This document shows, one piece after another, positions 18,065 to 25,849 of a stretch of DNA of 64,000 bases. The DNA lies in assembly GCF_024498135.1 (NCBI RefSeq), contig NZ_JANHOH010000010.1:124001-188000 (forward strand), read 5' to 3'. How positions within the stretch are numbered: position 1 is the first letter of the stretch; each line of letters starts with the position of its first letter. A model generated the notes under the pieces. It made no database searches, was not told the DNA's origin, and saw nothing but the letters and a program-made list of their open reading frames with translations. Both the position numbers and the translations under genes were made by a program. Source of the DNA: Mucilaginibacter aquariorum. Lineage in GTDB: Bacteria; Bacteroidota; Bacteroidia; Sphingobacteriales; Sphingobacteriaceae.

Positions 18065-18880
18065 ATGATCGACCTTAAAAAAATGATTGAGGATGCCTGG
18101 GATAACCGCACCCTTTTAAGTGAAAATGATTATATCAATGCCATAAATACCGTTATTGAGCGATTGGATAAAGGCGAAATACGTGTTGCCGAATTAATAG
18201 GCACCCGCTGGCATACAAACGACTGGATCAAAAAAGCCGTTATATTATACTTCCCTACCCGTGCTATGGAAGAAATTAAAGTTGGCCCTTTTGTATTTCA
18301 TGATAAAATGAAACTGAAAACCAACTATAAAGACCTTGGTGTGCGTGTAGTACCCCATGGTATTGCCCGTTACGGTGCTTACCTGGCTAAAGGTGTTATT
18401 ATGATGCCATCGTATGTAAATATTGGCGCTTATGTTGATGAAGGCACCATGGTTGATACCTGGGCCACTGTGGGTTCATGTGCGCAAATAGGCAAGCATG
18501 TACACTTAAGCGGCGGTGTTGGTATTGGCGGTGTATTAGAACCAGTACAGGCAGCACCGGTTATTATAGAGGATAACTGCTTCCTGGGCTCGCGCGCTAT
18601 TGTGGTTGAGGGTGTACATTTAGAAAGTGAGGTGGTTTTAGGCGCTAACGTGGTTTTAACAGCATCTACCAAAATAATTGACGTAACAGGCCCCGAGCCA
18701 ATTGAATATAAAGGCCGTGTGCCTGCCCGTTCGGTAGTAATACCAGGCTCATACGCCAAAAAATTTGCTGCAGGCGAGTACCATGTACCATGCGCGCTTA
18801 TTATTGGAAAACGTAAAGAATCTACCGACAAAAAAACATCATTAAATGATGCTTTAAGGGAAAATAACGTAGCAGTTTAA
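18065..18880 (+). CDS. dapD: 2,3,4,5-tetrahydropyridine-2,6-dicarboxylate N-succinyltransferase
   Basis: A 271-residue protein, the usual DapD length. It catalyses the succinyl-CoA-dependent acylation of tetrahydrodipicolinate in the lysine/meso-diaminopimelate pathway. The N-terminal helical part MIDLKKMIEDAWDNR is followed by a left-handed beta-helix of hexapeptide repeats (GVIMMPSYVNIGAYVDEGT, GGVGIGGVLEP, NCFLGSRAIVVEGV). It works as a cytoplasmic trimer. The ATG at 18,065 is chosen. A TTG at 18,044 is in frame but would add seven residues that do not fit the family start. The gene is followed by a family A periodic repeat and then the GT9 gene. Confidence 0.96.
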   Translation: MIDLKKMIEDAWDNRTLLSENDYINAINTVIERLDKGEIRVAELIGTRWHTNDWIKKAVILYFPTRAMEEIKVGPFVFHDKMKLKTNYKDLGVRVVPHGIARYGAYLAKGVIMMPSYVNIGAYVDEGTMVDTWATVGSCAQIGKHVHLSGGVGIGGVLEPVQAAPVIIEDNCFLGSRAIVVEGVHLESEVVLGANVVLTASTKIIDVTGPEPIEYKGRVPARSVVIPGSYAKKFAAGEYHVPCALIIGKRKESTDKKTSLNDALRENNVAV

Positions 18881-18886
18881 GTATAG

Positions 18887-18994
18887 ATATGAGATGTGAG
18901 ATATTAGATTTGAGATTAGCTTCAGCATTGTCTTACAAAGATTAGATCATGCAGCCTGTCTCAAATCTCATATCTCAAGTCTCAAATCTCAAAA
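18887..18994. repeat. Periodic-word inverted repeat, family A (7-nt period)
   Basis: The left arm (18,887-18,914) is four 7-nt words of consensus ATNTGAG. The right arm (18,960-18,994) is five words of consensus CTCANAT. The loop is about 45 nt. The right arm is translated as residues 5-15 of the GT9 protein that starts at 18,949. Related elements lie at 35,484 and 37,841. Confidence 0.85.
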
Positions 18995-19974
18995 TTTTGA
19001 TTCGCCTGCCCAACTGGCTTGGCGATGTGGTGATGAGCACCGCGTTCATCAATGCTGTTAGGCAGCTTTATCCTGATGCCACTATTGATGTCATCATCAA
19101 AAAAGAACTGGGTGGCATTGCCTCGCTTATCCCCAGTATTAATAACATCCATCTTTTCTCGAAACAGGAACATAATGGCTTAGGCGGAGTTTACCGTTTT
19201 GGTAAATCCATGCGCGACGAACACTACGATCTTTATTTCAACCTGCCCCACTCCCTGTCTTCCTTTGCAATGGCATGGGCAAGCGGCGCTAAACAACGCA
19301 TAGGCTTTAATAAAGAAGGTGGTTTCTTTTTGCTAACGCGATCTTTTAAGAAACCAGCCGACCTGCACAGGGTTGATGAGTATGTTTCCCTATTGGAAAG
19401 TTTCACCGGTAAAACCATCAGCAATAAACAAGTTGGCTTAGAAGCTCAAATATCTACAGAACCGAAAGAAACCGTTATCATCAATTTCAATTCAGAAGCG
19501 TCATCCCGCAGAATGCCTTTGGATAAAGGCCGCAGTATTATTAATGCACTTACATCCACATTTAAGGATACAACCTTTGCCTTTGTGGGTTCGGCAAAAG
19601 AAGCGGTATTTATTGAGGAGTTGCTTAATGGCTTAAACAATAGCAACAGGCTGCAAAACCTTGCCGGCAAAACCGATCTGAAAGGATTGGCAGAACTAAT
19701 AGCAAGCAGCAAAGCCGTTCTTACCACTGATTCGGGGCCGGCACACTTGGCTAATGCTGTGGGTGCGCCAACCGTGGTTTTATTTGGCGCAGGTAATGAA
19801 AATAACACTGCCCCCTACAACAAACAAAGCCTAACGGTTATACGTTATGGCGAATTAATATGCGAACCCTGTGTGCGCAATACCTGCAAGTTATACGGTA
19901 TTCCTAAGTGCATGGAAATGTTAGATGAAATAAAAATAATAAATGCATTAAGTTTGCACCTGAATCATGCTTAA
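18949..19974 (+). CDS. Glycosyltransferase family 9 (heptosyltransferase-like)
   Basis: A 341-residue protein. LIRLPNWLGDVVMSTAF is the N-terminal signature of ADP-heptose:LPS heptosyltransferases, and the C-terminal domain has VLTTDSGPAHLANAVGAPTV plus the donor-site LFGAGNE. It probably adds a heptose or related sugar to the lipopolysaccharide core at the inner membrane. Homologues normally begin right at the KILIRLP strand. Here the only ATG lies 15 residues further upstream, so the extra N-terminus (MQPVSNLISQ and following) is the translated arm of the periodic repeat. Initiation at the TTG of the ILIR strand cannot be excluded. The 3' end overlaps tsaC by 8 nt. Confidence 0.88.
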   Translation: MQPVSNLISQVSNLKILIRLPNWLGDVVMSTAFINAVRQLYPDATIDVIIKKELGGIASLIPSINNIHLFSKQEHNGLGGVYRFGKSMRDEHYDLYFNLPHSLSSFAMAWASGAKQRIGFNKEGGFFLLTRSFKKPADLHRVDEYVSLLESFTGKTISNKQVGLEAQISTEPKETVIINFNSEASSRRMPLDKGRSIINALTSTFKDTTFAFVGSAKEAVFIEELLNGLNNSNRLQNLAGKTDLKGLAELIASSKAVLTTDSGPAHLANAVGAPTVVLFGAGNENNTAPYNKQSLTVIRYGELICEPCVRNTCKLYGIPKCMEMLDEIKIINALSLHLNHA

Positions 19975-20533
19975 AGACGAAGTAAACAAGGCGCTAAAAA
20001 TCGTACAGGATGGAGGCATTATCCTTTACCCTACCGATACCATTTGGGGTATTGGCTGCGATGCTACTAATACCGATGCTGTTAAAAAGATCTACGAACT
20101 AAAACAGCGCGAAGAAAGTAAAAGCATGATCATTTTGGTAGACGTTGATAATAAGCTGCAAAGCTACATTAACGAAGTACCCGATATTGCTTACGAACTG
20201 ATAGAATACTCCGAAAACCCTTTAACACTGGTTATGCCCGGTGCAAAAAATATCTCACCCGCCCTAATTGCCGAAGACGGCAGTGTGGGTATAAGGGTTA
20301 CCAGCCATCCGTTTTGCCAGCAGCTTATACAACGTTTACGCAAACCTTTGGTATCAACATCGGCAAATATCAGCGGGCAAGCATCGCCCGAGTACTTTTC
20401 AAAAATAGATCAGGATATTATTGATGGGGTTGATTATGTGGTTGATATAGACCAGCATAGCACCGAAATTAAAAAGCCATCAACCATAATGAGATTGGCC
20501 CCAAATGGCGGTTTCGAATTTATTCGCCGTTAA
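19967..20533 (+). CDS. tsaC: Threonylcarbamoyl-AMP synthase (Sua5/YciO/YrdC family)
   Basis: A 188-residue single-domain YrdC protein. LYPTDTIWGIGCDA near residues 21-34, KQREESKSMIILV (the K-x-R loop that binds ATP and threonine) and STSANISGQASP are the family signatures. It makes threonylcarbamoyl-adenylate from threonine, bicarbonate and ATP, the first step of the t6A37 modification in ANN-decoding tRNAs. Length fits TsaC rather than the longer Sua5. It overlaps the GT9 gene by 8 nt. Two more tRNA-maturation genes, cca and miaA, follow, so this stretch is enriched for tRNA biogenesis. A YciO paralogue with no proven activity is the main alternative. Confidence 0.9.
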   Translation: MLKDEVNKALKIVQDGGIILYPTDTIWGIGCDATNTDAVKKIYELKQREESKSMIILVDVDNKLQSYINEVPDIAYELIEYSENPLTLVMPGAKNISPALIAEDGSVGIRVTSHPFCQQLIQRLRKPLVSTSANISGQASPEYFSKIDQDIIDGVDYVVDIDQHSTEIKKPSTIMRLAPNGGFEFIRR

Positions 20534-20548
20534 TTTTTTTATAATCGC

Positions 20549-20556
20549 TAAATTTG
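20549..20556 (+). promoter_or_regulatory. Possible -7 element (TAAATTTG) for cca
   Basis: TAAATTTG matches the Bacteroidota -7 consensus TAnnTTTG and lies 33 nt before the ATG of cca. No clear -33 TTTG is seen at the expected spacing, so support is partial. It overlaps the in-frame TTG at 20,554, which argues against that codon as the translation start. Confidence 0.4.
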
Positions 20557-20589
20557 CGCTGTAATACAAGCCTGTTCGCAGCCCTTTAT

Positions 20590-22002
20590 ATGAAAAAACA
20601 CCTGCAACATCCGGTATTTTCTGTTATTTCTAAACTTGCTGCCGAACAAGATGTACAGGCTTACGCAATTGGCGGTTACGTGCGCGATATTTTCCTTAAC
20701 CGCTCATCTAAAGATATTGATATAGTTATTCTTGGTAACGGTATCGCCTTTGCCGAAGCGGTTGCCGCCAGGCTGAACGTTAAGGTATCGGTTTTTAAAA
20801 ACTTTGGTACGGCCATGCTGCGCTACCAGGATGTAGAAGTGGAATTTGTAGGCGCCCGCAAGGAAAGCTACCGGTCAGACTCGCGCAAGCCAATTGTTGA
20901 GAACGGCACGCTTGAGGATGACCAAAAACGACGCGATTTCACCATAAATGCACTCGCAATCGCCCTTCATTCGTCACAATTTGGAGAGTTGATAGACCCA
21001 TTTGGCGGCATTGCCGATTTGGAAACAAAACTCATCCGTACACCCCTAAATCCGGTAGAAACTTTTTCTGACGATCCTTTAAGAATGATGCGCGCGATAC
21101 GTTTTGCAAGTCAGCTTAATTTTAGGATAGACGATGAAGCTATTGAGGCGATAAAAAGTAACCTGTCTCGAATAAACATTGTATCACAAGAGCGGATTAC
21201 TGATGAACTGAACAAGATTATCCTGTCGCCAAAACCATCAATTGGATTTAACTACTTGTTTGATACCGGCCTGCTGCATATTATTTTCCCGCAGATGGTA
21301 GCACTTTACGGCGTAGAGATAATTAATGGTAAAGGGCATAAAGATAACTTTTACCACACCTTACAGGTGCTGGATAACATTTGTGAAACCACCGACGACC
21401 TTTGGCTGCGTTGGGCTGCCATATTGCACGATATTGCCAAACCACCAACCAAACGCTTTGAACCCGGCCACGGCTGGACATTTCACGGTCACGAGGATAA
21501 AGGGGCCCGTATGGTCCCCAAAATATTCGCGCAGCTAAAATTACCATTAAACGAAAAAATGAAGCTGGTACAGAAATTGGTACAACTACACCTGCGCCCT
21601 ATTGTGTTATCGCAATCTATCGTAACAGATTCGGCCGTGCGCAGGTTATTGTTCGAGGCTGGTGATGATATTGAAGCATTAATGCTGCTGTGTAAAGCAG
21701 ACGTTACTACAAAAAACGAATACAAGGTTAAAAAGTATCGCAATAATTTTGAGCTTGTTCAACAAAAATTAAAAGATGTTGAAGAGCGCGATAATATTCG
21801 CAACTGGCAGCCGCCGGTAACGGGGCTGGATATTATGAAGCTTTTTGGTATTGGCGAAGGCCGCGAAGTGGGTATTATAAAGAATAAAATACGAGAAGCT
21901 ATACTGGAAGGCGAAATACCTAACGAGCGTGAAGCCGCAATAAACTTCACAATTGAAAAAGGGAAAGAAATTGGCTTGAAAGTTGTTGCAATCACAAATT
22001 AA
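20590..22002 (+). CDS. cca: CCA-adding tRNA nucleotidyltransferase with HD domain
   Basis: A 470-residue class II nucleotidyltransferase. IGGYVRDIFLNRSSKDIDIVI (about 27-47) holds the GG-x-x-R-D and D-x-D metal-binding motifs. FTINALAIAL and DPLRMMRAIRFASQL are the following conserved segments. An HD domain is marked by LHDIAKPP (near residue 290). The enzyme adds or repairs the 3' CCA of tRNAs. The tRNAs in this window do not all show an encoded CCA after the discriminator, so addition is needed. The ATG at 20,590 is preferred to a TTG at 20,554 that falls in the -7 element. Confidence 0.93.
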   Translation: MKKHLQHPVFSVISKLAAEQDVQAYAIGGYVRDIFLNRSSKDIDIVILGNGIAFAEAVAARLNVKVSVFKNFGTAMLRYQDVEVEFVGARKESYRSDSRKPIVENGTLEDDQKRRDFTINALAIALHSSQFGELIDPFGGIADLETKLIRTPLNPVETFSDDPLRMMRAIRFASQLNFRIDDEAIEAIKSNLSRINIVSQERITDELNKIILSPKPSIGFNYLFDTGLLHIIFPQMVALYGVEIINGKGHKDNFYHTLQVLDNICETTDDLWLRWAAILHDIAKPPTKRFEPGHGWTFHGHEDKGARMVPKIFAQLKLPLNEKMKLVQKLVQLHLRPIVLSQSIVTDSAVRRLLFEAGDDIEALMLLCKADVTTKNEYKVKKYRNNFELVQQKLKDVEERDNIRNWQPPVTGLDIMKLFGIGEGREVGIIKNKIREAILEGEIPNEREAAINFTIEKGKEIGLKVVAITN

Positions 22003-22013
22003 AATAACATTCC

Positions 22014-22021
22014 TATTTTTG
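22014..22021 (+). promoter_or_regulatory. Possible -7 element (TATTTTTG)
   Basis: TATTTTTG fits the TAnnTTTG consensus 20 nt before the ATG of the pRiA4 ORF-3 family gene. No matching -33 TTTG is found at 17-19 nt, so this is a weak call. Confidence 0.35.
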
Positions 22022-22041
22022 ACAAAAAACTACTTAAAAAA

Positions 22042-22692
22042 ATGGCACTATACAGGTTCAGGGTTACTTTTGAGGATTATGACGACGTTTCCCGGGATAT
22101 TGATGTAAAATCTAATCAAACCTTTGAAGATCTTCATAAGGCTATACACCAGAGTACCGGTTATAACCCTGAGTATCCGTCTTCTTTTTATATCAGTAAC
22201 GACCAGTGGATGAAGGGCGAGGAGATAACCTATATGCCAAATCAAAAAAGGATTGACCGCAAGATCCCTTTGATGGAAAATATAAAACTGAGCAGCTTTA
22301 TTGACGATCCGCATCAAAAATTTTACTATACATTTAATTTCGACAGGCCATTTGATTTTCATGTAGAACTAATGAAAATTATATTGGAAGATACACCGGG
22401 CGTTACGTATCCTTCTGTTGTACGTTCTGTTGGCGAGGCACCAAAACAATTTGGTAACGTATTTAACCCAAGCGCTGCTGCTGCAGAAACACCGGATGAA
22501 GATTTCGACTTTTTACATGAAATGGCTTATAACCCGGAAGATGCTGAAGACTTTTCTGAAGTAACCGATACCGGTATTGATGAGGTAGACGAAAAGAAAG
22601 TTGGTGACGAAGAAGGCGAAGAAGATGAATTTGGCTTTGGCGACGATGAAGAGTTTGAAGACGAAGACAAACCCGGCCGCGACGATTATTAA
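22042..22692 (+). CDS. Plasmid pRiA4b ORF-3 family protein with acidic C-terminal tail
   Basis: A 216-residue protein. The N-terminal 130 residues (LYRFRVTFEDYDDVSRDID, FEDLHKAIHQSTGYN, SSFYISNDQW) match the pRiA4b ORF-3 fold, a family also annotated as an IS1096 passenger protein. The function of the family is not established. Residues from about 165 to the end form an extremely acidic, disordered-looking tail made largely of Asp, Glu and Gly. No transposase or terminal inverted repeat is nearby, so there is no sign that it is part of an element here. It sits between cca and miaA on the same strand, which hints at an RNA-linked role but does not prove one. Confidence 0.75.
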   Translation: MALYRFRVTFEDYDDVSRDIDVKSNQTFEDLHKAIHQSTGYNPEYPSSFYISNDQWMKGEEITYMPNQKRIDRKIPLMENIKLSSFIDDPHQKFYYTFNFDRPFDFHVELMKIILEDTPGVTYPSVVRSVGEAPKQFGNVFNPSAAAAETPDEDFDFLHEMAYNPEDAEDFSEVTDTGIDEVDEKKVGDEEGEEDEFGFGDDEEFEDEDKPGRDDY

Positions 22693-22695
22693 TAA

Positions 22696-22792
22696 TTAGT
22701 CCATAGACCATAGCCGATGGTCAATAGTAGCTGCAATAGTCTTTCAAGCATGTTATTCTATGGACTATCGACTATGGACTATGGACTTCAAA
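22696..22792. repeat. Periodic-word inverted repeat, family B (7-nt period)
   Basis: The left arm (22,696-22,730) is five 7-nt words of consensus ATAGNCC. The right arm (22,758-22,785) is four words CTATGGA or CTATCGA, followed by CTTCAAA. The arms pair with about five mismatches in 35 and the one CG-containing word of each arm is in register. The right arm supplies both possible ATG codons of miaA (22,760 and 22,781). A second family B element is at 26,791. Confidence 0.85.
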
Positions 22793-23707
22793 AATAAAAC
22801 CCTAATTGTTATAGCCGGCCCTACGGCCTCCGGAAAAACTGCGGCGGCCATAAGTTTGGCGCAGCATTATAATACCGTAGTTGTTTCTGCAGATTCACGA
22901 CAGTTCTTTCGTGAAATGTCTATCGGCACAGCAAAACCCACCGGGGCAGAATTAGCCGCGGCCCCACATTACTTTATTAATTCGCATAGTATTACCGAGC
23001 CATTCTCGGTAGGTGATTTTGAACGCCAGTGCCTGCAATTACTTGATGAGCTCTTTAAGAAGCATGATGTAGTGATATTAGCCGGCGGCTCGGGTTTATA
23101 CATCAGGGCCATTACCGAAGGTTTTGATGACCTGCCTACTGCCGATCCTGATATTCGCGACAGGTTAAATACCGAATTAGCTATAAACGGCATAGAAGCC
23201 CTACAGGAGCGCCTGAAAGAAATTGACCCTACGTATTACAGCGAGGTCGACATCAACAACCCACAGCGCGTTATAAGGGCCTTAGAGGTGCACGAAAGCA
23301 CAGGCAAAACTTTTTCATCTTACCGCACCTCCAAAATTAACAAAAGGCCTTTCAATATTATTAAGCTTGGGCTGGACATGCCCCGCGAAAAATTATATGA
23401 CCGCATTAACCAACGGGTAGATATAATGGTAAAAGATGGTTTGTTGGAGGAGGTTGCAGGTTTAACCCCCTATCGCCAATACAACGCTTTAAACACCGTA
23501 GGCTATACTGAATTGTTTGATTATTTGGATGGCAAAACAGATTTGGATACTGCGATTGCCTCTATTAAACAAAATACCCGTCGTTTTGCTAAAAGGCAGC
23601 TTACCTGGTTCCGTAAGGATAAGGATATTGTTTGGTTTGATGCAGGTGATGAAAAGTTGGTTGATAATATATTGTCGGAAATAAGTAAAGTTAGGGACTT
23701 AGCTTAA
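22781..23707 (+). CDS. miaA: tRNA dimethylallyltransferase
   Basis: A 308-residue MiaA from the ATG at 22,781, or 315 residues from the in-frame ATG at 22,760. The P-loop GPTASGKT follows the start strand TLIVIA. SADSRQFFREMSIGTAKP, the HYFIN loop, ILAGGSGLYIRAI and KQNTRRFAKRQLTWFRKD are further signatures. It transfers a dimethylallyl group to N6 of A37 in tRNAs that read UNN codons. The shorter start gives the normal distance to the P-loop. Both candidate starts lie in the right arm of a periodic repeat, so the repeat has become part of the initiation region. The downstream 280 nt are non-coding hairpins. Confidence 0.95.
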   Translation: MDFKNKTLIVIAGPTASGKTAAAISLAQHYNTVVVSADSRQFFREMSIGTAKPTGAELAAAPHYFINSHSITEPFSVGDFERQCLQLLDELFKKHDVVILAGGSGLYIRAITEGFDDLPTADPDIRDRLNTELAINGIEALQERLKEIDPTYYSEVDINNPQRVIRALEVHESTGKTFSSYRTSKINKRPFNIIKLGLDMPREKLYDRINQRVDIMVKDGLLEEVAGLTPYRQYNALNTVGYTELFDYLDGKTDLDTAIASIKQNTRRFAKRQLTWFRKDKDIVWFDAGDEKLVDNILSEISKVRDLA

Positions 23708-23714
23708 ATCATTT

Positions 23715-23764
23715 CGGCTAAAGCCGTTGGCTTAGCTTAAGGTTCCGTCCCATAAATGGGACGG
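23715..23764. repeat. Small hairpins after miaA, including a 9-bp perfect stem
   Basis: CGGCT-AA-AGCCG (23,715-23,726) is followed by CCGTCCCAT-AA-ATGGGACGG (23,745-23,764), with 9-bp arms and a two-base centre. There is no long U tract, so neither is a canonical terminator, although they may protect the miaA 3' end. Confidence 0.7.
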
Positions 23765-23812
23765 CAATGAATAGAAAAAATTTATTACCATTGGTTTAAT
23801 CAACCCCGCCTG

Positions 23813-23950
23813 TTCAAGCGTCCACACTTGAACAAAAGCAATTGTGAGCGTCCACGCTCACGTGAAACACCCCGGATACTTTCAGCGTGGACGCTGGAAG
23901 TATTATAAAGTCAAGCGTGGACGCTTGACTTGGCGGAAGTCGCCCGACTT
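23813..23950. repeat. Array of hairpins with a shared CGTCCACG/CGTGGACG core
   Basis: Four hairpins share the core GCG-TCCA/TGGA-CGC but have different outer stems: 23,813-23,832 (TTCAAG stem, one mismatch), 23,844-23,861 (GTGAG), 23,883-23,896 (CAG) and 23,909-23,930 (AGTCAAG, 9-bp arms). A fifth hairpin, AAGTCG-CC-CGACTT, follows at 23,937-23,950. The non-coding region lies between miaA and the convergent rfbA gene. Confidence 0.8.
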
Positions 23951-23960
23951 GGCGAAGCAA

Positions 23961-23988
23961 ACTGCAAACTAACTACTGCAAACTGAAC
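23961..23988. repeat. Single-arm 7-nt periodic repeat (ACTGCAA words)
   Basis: Four 7-nt words, ACTGCAA, ACTAACT, ACTGCAA and ACTGAAC, abut the stop codon of rfbA. No complementary arm is found nearby, so it looks like half of the periodic inverted repeats described elsewhere in the window. Confidence 0.55.
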
Positions 23989-24855
23989 CTACGCGTTATC
24001 CAGTACAGATTGTATATAAACCCCGTAACCGCTTTTAATATATTTATTCGCTAGTACTTGTAACTGTTCTGCATTAATATATCCCATCAGGTAGGCTACT
24101 TCTTCAATACAACCTATTTTTTTAGCCTGGCGCTTTTCTATTACCCGCACAAATTCGGTGGCATCGCTAAGGGAATCAAACGTACCGGTATCCAGCCACG
24201 CTGTTCCCCTATCCATTACCCCAACATGCAGATTGCCTTGCTCCAGGTAAACACGGTTTACGTCGGTTATCTCGTACTCGCCGCGTGGAGATGGCTCAAT
24301 GTTTTTGGCTATCTCAACAACGCTGTTATCGTAAAAATACAATCCGGGTACCGCATATTTTGATTTTGGCTTCAGTGGTTTTTCTTCAATCGAAACCGCT
24401 TTTAAATCTTTATCAAATTCAACAACCCCATAACGTTCCGGGTCGGCAACCGGGTAGGCAAATATGGCCGCGCCATCTACATTATTAAAGCTTTGTATCA
24501 ATTTACTAAAGCCCGATCCGTAAAATATATTGTCGCCCAGTACCAGCGCCACTTTATCGGTTCCAATAAAATCGGCACCAATAACAAAAGCCTGTGCAAG
24601 TCCGTTTGGTTTTTCTTGTATGGCATACTCAAAGCGGCAGCCAATCTCTTCGCCTGTGCCTAATAAACGCACAAAGCCGGCATTATCTTCGGCAGTGGTA
24701 ATGATCAGGATCTCGTTTATACCGGCCAGCATCAATACCGATAGCGGGTAATAGATCATGGGCTTATCATAAATAGGCATTAACTGCTTACTTATGGCCT
24801 GGGTTATTGGGTAAAGCCTTGTGCCCGATCCGCCTGCTAATATGATACCTTTCAT
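23989..24855 (-). CDS. rfbA: Glucose-1-phosphate thymidylyltransferase
   Basis: A 288-residue RmlA/RfbA protein. KGIILAGGSGTRLYPIT at the N-terminus is the nucleotide-binding loop. KQLMPIYDKPMIYYPLSVLM, LGDNIFYG and GTAWLDTGTFDSL are diagnostic. It makes dTDP-glucose from glucose-1-phosphate and dTTP, the first step to dTDP-L-rhamnose. RfbD is encoded next (85-nt gap), but rfbB and rfbC are absent from this window, so the pathway must be completed elsewhere. The product could supply rhamnose or related sugars to lipopolysaccharide or to the capsule. Confidence 0.96.
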   Translation of the reverse strand: MKGIILAGGSGTRLYPITQAISKQLMPIYDKPMIYYPLSVLMLAGINEILIITTAEDNAGFVRLLGTGEEIGCRFEYAIQEKPNGLAQAFVIGADFIGTDKVALVLGDNIFYGSGFSKLIQSFNNVDGAAIFAYPVADPERYGVVEFDKDLKAVSIEEKPLKPKSKYAVPGLYFYDNSVVEIAKNIEPSPRGEYEITDVNRVYLEQGNLHVGVMDRGTAWLDTGTFDSLSDATEFVRVIEKRQAKKIGCIEEVAYLMGYINAEQLQVLANKYIKSGYGVYIQSVLDNA

Positions 24856-24870
24856 GGGATAATTATTTAT

Positions 24871-24945
24871 TTATTGAATTAGTGATTGAGTGATTTCCTG
24901 TCAAGCGTATAAGCTTTGCAAGTCTGCCTAAAATCACTAATTAGT
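24871..24945. repeat. Periodic-word inverted repeat, family D (8-nt period), short form
   Basis: The left arm (24,871-24,894) has three 8-nt words of the type TTAGTGAT. The right arm (24,930-24,945) is AAAATCAC plus TAATTAGT and overlaps the rfbD stop codon at 24,941. It lies between rfbD and rfbA, and is the shortest member of a family also seen at 31,563 and 40,434. Confidence 0.6.
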
Positions 24946-25804
24946 TTTGTTGTTTTAACCTGCCGATGCAAACTGCAAGGCTATCTCTCCAATACGGAAT
25001 TTGCAGGCCAAATGTTTGTTTGATCTTTGATTTATCCATAACCGAATATGCCGGCCTTACCGCGCGGGTCTTGTATTCGCTGGTTGGTACCGGGATAACT
25101 TTTACATCGGTACCCGATAGTTCAAAAATAGCTTTTGAAAAATCGTACCACGATGCTATCCCCTCGTTACTGTAATGGTAAATGCCATAAGCAATACTAT
25201 CCGACTGAATGATGCTGATAATGCAGCCTGCCAGATCAATGGCATAAGTAGGTGTACCGGTTTGGTCGGCAATAACTTTAAGCTCGTCACGCTCGGCGCC
25301 CAGCTTAAGCATGGTTTTTACAAAGTTGTTGGCAAATTCAGAGTACAGCCATCCAGTGCGGATGATAAAATACTTGTCCAGCAAAACGGGAATAACCTTT
25401 TCGCCATCCAGCTTGGTTTGGCCATAAACATTAATTGGTTTGGCTACGCTATCTTCTTTAAGTGGTGATGATACATCGCCCTTAAAAACAAAATCTGTTG
25501 AAGTATGGATCAGCGTAGTATCGTGCTTGCTGCACAATCTGGCCAGGTTTTCTACCCCTGTTATATTTACTTTGGAAGCGGTTGCCACATCGTCCTCAGC
25601 TTTATCAACCGCGGTATAAGCGGCGCAATTTATGGCGAATGTGGGTTGATAGGTCGCAAATATTTTCTCTAAGGCTTCGGTATCAAGTATGTTGGCTTCG
25701 TCTTCGTTAGGAAAAATAAGGTAATCGAGGTTGTTATCTGCAGCAAGCTTTTTAAAGCATTGCCCCAACTGACCCGAAGCACCAAAAACTATTGTTTTAC
25801 TCAT
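24941..25804 (-). CDS. rfbD: dTDP-4-dehydrorhamnose reductase
   Basis: A 287-residue short-chain dehydrogenase/reductase. FGASGQLGQ (residues 8-16) binds NADPH, INCAAYTAVDKAEDD is the RmlD signature, STDFVFKG precedes the active site, and YGQTKLDGE is the catalytic YxxxK motif. It reduces dTDP-4-dehydro-L-rhamnose to dTDP-L-rhamnose, the last step of the pathway. It lies downstream of fcl (45-nt gap) and upstream of rfbA on the minus strand, so the three nucleotide-sugar genes probably form one unit. Confidence 0.95.
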   Translation of the reverse strand: MSKTIVFGASGQLGQCFKKLAADNNLDYLIFPNEDEANILDTEALEKIFATYQPTFAINCAAYTAVDKAEDDVATASKVNITGVENLARLCSKHDTTLIHTSTDFVFKGDVSSPLKEDSVAKPINVYGQTKLDGEKVIPVLLDKYFIIRTGWLYSEFANNFVKTMLKLGAERDELKVIADQTGTPTYAIDLAGCIISIIQSDSIAYGIYHYSNEGIASWYDFSKAIFELSGTDVKVIPVPTSEYKTRAVRPAYSVMDKSKIKQTFGLQIPYWRDSLAVCIGRLKQQN

Positions 25805-25849
25805 TATCTATCTGTTAAAAACTTTAAGCATTTGATATACTTAAACTAC

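Noticed and set aside
22042..22692. Insertion-sequence passenger gene, as the pRiA4 ORF-3/IS1096 family name might suggest
   Set aside because: No transposase, terminal inverted repeat or target duplication is seen around it.
25805..25849. Imperfect inverted repeat AAACTTTAAG / CTTAAACT between fcl and rfbD
   Set aside because: Too short and too A/T-rich to separate from chance.
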